A stretch of 48,493 bases of DNA, from the NCBI GenBank assembly GCA_015231795.1, contig JADGAX010000013.1, forward strand, positions 1 to 48,493, in the 5' to 3' direction. The notes below the pieces were generated by a model. It saw only the letters and a program-made list of their open reading frames with translations, ran no database searches and was not told the origin of the DNA. The DNA comes from Alphaproteobacteria bacterium. Its GTDB lineage: Bacteria; Pseudomonadota; Alphaproteobacteria; Rhodospirillales; WMHbin7. Within the stretch, counting starts at the first letter, position 1; the number at the start of each line of letters is the position of its first letter. This document shows positions 45,584 through 48,493 of the stretch, one piece after another. Both the position numbers and the translations under genes were made by a program.

Positions 45584-45952
45584 ATGGAAACAAAACGCCC
45601 CCTTCTCATGATGGTTCTCGCGGTGATCGCCGCCCTGCAAAGCGCCCCGGCTTTCGCCGTCGGTTCCTTGCAGCGCGACCAAGGATATCTGTCGGACGTG
45701 GACAAGGCGGCCATCGAAAACATGAGGGATCTGATGGGCGACCGCCCCGACGCCCAATACGCCATCGGCAAGATTTATCTGCGCGGCGGCTTGGAGCGCG
45801 AGGCGCGCACCTGGATCAACAAAAGCGCCGCCGCCGGTTACCCGCAGGCCAAGATGTGGGTGGCCGAGCAGAAGATGAAGGCCGAATTCCGCAGCCGCAA
45901 AGGCGGCATGCTGGCCGCCAGCCGCCGCTTGATGGCGACAAAGGGCGAGTAG
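45584..45952 (+). CDS. Small exported Sel1-like protein
   Basis: A 122-residue protein with a Sec signal peptide (LLMMVLAVIAALQSAPAFA) and a single Sel1/TPR-like segment (AQYAIGKIYLRGGLEREART, AAAGYPQAKMWVAEQ). The C-terminus is basic. There is no clear ribosome-binding site before the ATG. No partner is evident; it converges with the SnoaL-like gene, leaving 6 bp between the stops. Confidence 0.75.
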   Translation: METKRPLLMMVLAVIAALQSAPAFAVGSLQRDQGYLSDVDKAAIENMRDLMGDRPDAQYAIGKIYLRGGLEREARTWINKSAAAGYPQAKMWVAEQKMKAEFRSRKGGMLAASRRLMATKGE

Positions 45953-45958
45953 CCCCCC

Positions 45959-46369
45959 CTAAACCATCGGCTGGCTATGCCACCAGATGCGGGCTTCGGC
46001 GCACAATCCACCCGAGAACGTCGCTTTCAAAACTCCGTCCAGCACCATCCTGGGCAGCGGATCGCCGGGCTTGCAGGCCACCAGATTGGTCCCCGTCGAT
46101 TTGGCCCAGATTTGAAACAGTTCCTCGGAGGCGACTTGATAGGTCGTGTGCCAATGGGCGATGTTGGGGCCGAGGATTTCATAAGTGAGTTTTACGTCTT
46201 CTTGAAGCTGCACGCGCTTCCAATATTCAACCAGTTGTGCGGTGCCGCTTTGAACCTGGAAGGGCGTGTTGTGATAGCGCCCTTCGGGCTGGAAAAGGGC
46301 CGCGAACATTGCCGGGTCGCGCTGTTCCCAGGCCGCCTTATAGCCTTGCATGAATGTTTCGATGTCCAT
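45959..46369 (-). CDS. SnoaL-like / NTF2-fold protein
   Basis: A 136-residue protein with the short cone-shaped NTF2 fold (FMQGYKAAWEQRDPAMFAAL, YHNTPFQVQSGTAQL, YEILGPNIAHWHTTYQV). Such folds serve as small enzymes or binding domains, and no catalytic residues could be assigned. It begins 15 bp downstream of vapC on the same strand and may be part of the same transcript. GAGG lies about 8 nt upstream of the ATG. Confidence 0.75.
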   Translation of the reverse strand: MDIETFMQGYKAAWEQRDPAMFAALFQPEGRYHNTPFQVQSGTAQLVEYWKRVQLQEDVKLTYEILGPNIAHWHTTYQVASEELFQIWAKSTGTNLVACKPGDPLPRMVLDGVLKATFSGGLCAEARIWWHSQPMV

Positions 46370-46384
46370 GTCCGATCCTCGTCG

Positions 46385-46783
46385 TTATAGCCAGTTTTCC
46401 GATCTCAAACCTTCAACTCTCGAAAATTCCTTGAGATTGCCGGTGATGACGACGAGACCACGGCTTCTTGCATGTGCCGCGATCATCGTGTCGTAAGCGC
46501 CAATGCCTTGTCCCTTGCTTTCAAGGCTTGCGCGGATTTCGGCGAAATGAAGCGCTGCCTGCCCATCAAAGTCCAAGACCTGCAAAAGGGCGGCAAAATA
46601 TTCAACTTCCTTGCGGTGGTGGGAGGGACGGGCAGATTTCTCTGCGCCATACAGCAACTCGCCCAGCGTCACGGTTGAGATGCAAAGCCCGTCCGCCTCG
46701 GCATTGAAACGTTCTCGAGCCGATTGCGGGCGGTCGCGCAGCACGCGGATGCAGATATCCGTGTCCAGCATGTGGCGCAACAT
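46385..46783 (-). CDS. vapC: Type II toxin VapC (PIN-domain ribonuclease)
   Basis: A 132-residue PIN-domain RNase, usually cutting tRNA or rRNA when free of its antitoxin. The acidic catalytic residues are seen in MLDTDICI, TLGELLYG and GAYDTMIAAHA, followed by TGNLKEFSRVEGL. Its ATG directly follows the vapB stop (TAA-ATG), the usual antitoxin-toxin arrangement. Confidence 0.93.
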   Translation of the reverse strand: MLRHMLDTDICIRVLRDRPQSARERFNAEADGLCISTVTLGELLYGAEKSARPSHHRKEVEYFAALLQVLDFDGQAALHFAEIRASLESKGQGIGAYDTMIAAHARSRGLVVITGNLKEFSRVEGLRSENWL

Positions 46784-47005
46784 TTAGAACGGGTCTCGCT
46801 CTTGCGGCTTGGGCTGACTGCGATCACCAAGATCGATGCCGGAGCCATTGAAGAAATCTTCCCACGTCGCGTTGGCGGGCGTGATGACGCGCCGGATGCC
46901 ATCTTTGACGATGGAGACTTCGTGGACTCCCACCGGAAAAGCGACGTCTTTTGGCAAGCGGACGGCCTGCGACCGGTTGGATTTGAAAAGCGATGTCCGT
47001 GTCAT
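46784..47005 (-). CDS. vapB: Antitoxin VapB (AbrB/VagC type)
   Basis: A 73-residue antitoxin with an N-terminal SpoVT/AbrB-like DNA-binding fold (SLFKSNRSQAVRLPKDVAF) and a C-terminal toxin-binding tail (WEDFFNGSGIDLGDRSQPKP). Upstream lies a promoter whose -10 is overlapped by an inverted repeat, fitting autoregulation by the VapBC complex. Confidence 0.92.
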   Translation of the reverse strand: MTRTSLFKSNRSQAVRLPKDVAFPVGVHEVSIVKDGIRRVITPANATWEDFFNGSGIDLGDRSQPKPQERDPF

Positions 47006-47025
47006 GCAGGCGCCCTCATTTTATG

Positions 47026-47060
47026 GGATATACAATAGACATATCCGCACCAATTTTCAA
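47026..47060 (-). promoter_or_regulatory. vapBC promoter with overlapping operator palindrome
   Basis: On the minus strand TTGAAA (-35) and TATTGT (-10) are 17 bp apart. GGATAT-N9-ATATCC (47026-47046) forms an inverted repeat over the -10 region, the expected place for a toxin-antitoxin operator. Confidence 0.65.
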
Positions 47061-47072
47061 TCCGGACATGTC

Positions 47073-47930
47073 TCAGCCAGCCCGTCCCGCCTCGTAAAGG
47101 GCGATCGCCGCCGCGTTCGAGACGTTCAGGCTGTCCACCGGTCCTTCGGTCACCATGGGCAGGCGGGCCAGCAGGCTGCAGGTTTCGCGCTGTTTCTGGC
47201 GCATGCCTTCGCCCTCCGATCCCAGCACCAGCACCACCTTCTTGGGCAGCGGCGCCAGTTCGGGCAGGGTCTTTTCTGCCGTGGCTTCCAGCCCGATGGC
47301 GACAAAACCCTCGGCCTTCAATTCCTCCAGCGCCTTGGACAGATTGACGACCCTGGCCAGCGGCACCGATTCCAACCCGCCCGAGGCGGCCTTGGCCAAA
47401 GCGCCCGATTCCGGGGGGGCGAAACGGTCTTGCATGATCACGCCCAAGGCCGCGAAGGCGGCGGCCGAACGCAGCACCGCGCCCACATTTTGCGGATCGG
47501 TCACTTGGTCCAGCATCACCAGTACGGCGCGGTCCTTGATGAAGGCCGACCGTTTTAGATCGTCAAAGGACAAATCGGGCAGGGGGTTGACGGCCAGGGC
47601 CAAGCCCTGATGCACCGTGCCGGGGGGCAACAGCGCGTCGATTCCTTGCCGGTCGGACGTTTCCACCTTTTTCACCCGGGCCAGCAGGGCGGGGTCCAGC
47701 TCTTTCACCCGGTCCTCGGTGGCGACCAGACGGCGGCAAGTGCGTTCCGGGTTGCGCAGGGCAGCGTTCACAGCGTGAACACCAAACAACCATAAGCCTT
47801 CGCCACCGCTCAGCTTGGCCAGTTTGGCGCGCTTCGGCCCGCCTTTGCCCGCGTATTTCAGGCGCTTTTCCTTCTTGCTCATGCCTGCCGAAGCCCCAGG
47901 GCGGCGTGAAGGTTGCTGATTATCGGTCAT
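47073..47930 (-). CDS. rlmB: 23S rRNA 2'-O-ribose G2251-type methyltransferase (SpoU/TrmH family)
   Basis: A 285-residue knotted (SPOUT) methyltransferase. A basic N-terminal segment (SKKEKRLKYAGKGGPKRAK) precedes the substrate-binding domain (WLFGVHAVNAALRNPERTCR). The catalytic knot carries LDQVTDPQNVGAVLRSA, VLGSEGEGMRQK and VDSLNVSNAAAIALYE, the three SpoU motifs. RlmB versus a paralogous TrmH-type enzyme cannot be settled without alignment, but the N-terminal substrate domain favours RlmB. It is divergent from the tRNA-Tyr operon. Confidence 0.88.
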   Translation of the reverse strand: MTDNQQPSRRPGASAGMSKKEKRLKYAGKGGPKRAKLAKLSGGEGLWLFGVHAVNAALRNPERTCRRLVATEDRVKELDPALLARVKKVETSDRQGIDALLPPGTVHQGLALAVNPLPDLSFDDLKRSAFIKDRAVLVMLDQVTDPQNVGAVLRSAAAFAALGVIMQDRFAPPESGALAKAASGGLESVPLARVVNLSKALEELKAEGFVAIGLEATAEKTLPELAPLPKKVVLVLGSEGEGMRQKQRETCSLLARLPMVTEGPVDSLNVSNAAAIALYEAGRAG

Positions 47931-48065
47931 ATTTCTGGCCCTTTCGCGAGCGGCTTGGATTCAGGAAGGCAGACGTGCTAGCCTTCCAGACATGATTTAG
48001 AACGCTCCGGGGACCCTAGCAGGGTTTCGGGTAGCGTTGGATTTGTTTATGCTTGTGTTTTGAAG

Positions 48066-48093
48066 TTGACAAGGGCCGCGAAATCCTTATGTT
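48066..48093 (+). promoter_or_regulatory. Promoter of the tRNA-Tyr / tRNA-Gly / tuf unit
   Basis: A perfect -35 TTGACA is followed after 16 bp by TATGTT, about 35 bp before tRNA-Tyr. Confidence 0.6.
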
Positions 48094-48127
48094 TCGCACT
48101 TCCGCCGAACCGGTTGGCCGGTGGCGC

Positions 48128-48213
<86 letters not shown>

Positions 48214-48262
48214 CCGGCTGGCGGCGACGGGAGGAATAGGCGTCGAATCAAGGGCTTACTGG

Positions 48263-48336
48263 GCGGGTGTAGCTCAATGGTAGAGCAGAAGCCTTCCAAG
48301 CTTACGACGAGGGTTCGATTCCCTTCACCCGCTCCA
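48263..48336 (+). tRNA. tRNA-Gly (anticodon TCC)
   Basis: Acceptor GCGGGTG pairs with CACCCGC; the anticodon loop CTTCCAAG gives TCC; the T loop is GGTTCGATTCC and CCA is encoded. It precedes tuf in the order common to many proteobacteria. Confidence 0.95.
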
Positions 48337-48440
48337 AGGCCCAGGTCGCCCGGCGGTCTGTATATATTAAGGTCGAAGTCGATAGGTTAGTCACTTTTGT
48401 TCGGACACATTAGTAAAGCATCACAGGAGCACGCAGGGTC

Positions 48441-48493
48441 ATGGCAAAGGCGAAATTCGAGCGGAACAAGCCGCATTGCAACGTCGGCACGAT
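48441..48493 (+). CDS. tuf: Elongation factor Tu (N-terminus only, cut by window edge)
   Basis: The first 17 codons read MAKAKFERNKPHCNVGT, the conserved start of EF-Tu leading into its GTP-binding domain. The position directly after tRNA-Tyr and tRNA-Gly matches the tufB locus in related genomes. The rest lies outside the window. Confidence 0.93.
   Translation, partial: MAKAKFERNKPHCNVGT

Overview
The window is chromosomal DNA from a GC-rich Gram-negative bacterium, most likely an alphaproteobacterium of Rhodospirillales type. The basis is the Usg-like protein, an LdtR-like MarR regulator, the yfgM-bamB-der gene order, the tRNA-Tyr / tRNA-Gly / tuf order at the right edge, and intergenic palindromes of a kind common in alphaproteobacteria. 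The genus assignment is inference. No rRNA and no CRISPR array were seen.

Left part (1-5.5 kb): the tail of a peptidoglycan-binding-like protein, a bidirectional terminator, nifJ (pyruvate:ferredoxin oxidoreductase), an Hsp20 chaperone, a Usg-like gene and an intact tRNA-Gln(TTG). Accessory part (5.5-20.8 kb): a 51-bp perfect direct repeat of the 3' part of tRNA-Gln lies at 5497-5547 and again at 19299-19349, which is the classic signature of an element integrated into a tRNA gene. Between the copies lie two tandem paralogous LuxR-type regulators, a divergent 3468-residue RTX-type giant adhesin and a decayed Fic fragment. Just outside is a full Fic-domain gene whose downstream flank runs into the 3' end of a diguanylate cyclase gene, making a chimeric reading frame.

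Core part (22-48.5 kb): a CNNM/CorC-type transporter, the yfgM-bamB-der operon (outer-membrane assembly and ribosome biogenesis), a thioredoxin-fold protein, a lytic transglycosylase, a Crp-type regulator followed by a near-consensus CRP site and a 33-residue membrane protein, a SET protein, an HD-GYP phosphodiesterase coupled to a SemiSWEET, glycogen phosphorylase, rhodanese, an RsbU-type phosphatase response regulator, a periplasmic-sensor diguanylate cyclase, ahcY, a lipoprotein, a TauE-type permease, an LdtR-like regulator, a Sel1 protein of unknown function, a receiver protein with a degenerate GGDEF domain, a vapBC module, rlmB, tRNA-Tyr, tRNA-Gly and the start of tuf.

Two themes recur. 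Cyclic-di-GMP turnover and surface biology are dense (two GGDEF enzymes with I-sites, one HD-GYP, one degenerate GGDEF, one giant adhesin). Structured intergenic repeats are also prominent: a two-copy multi-hairpin element with base-pair-preserving changes, and a palindrome pair that has split a terminator between convergent genes.
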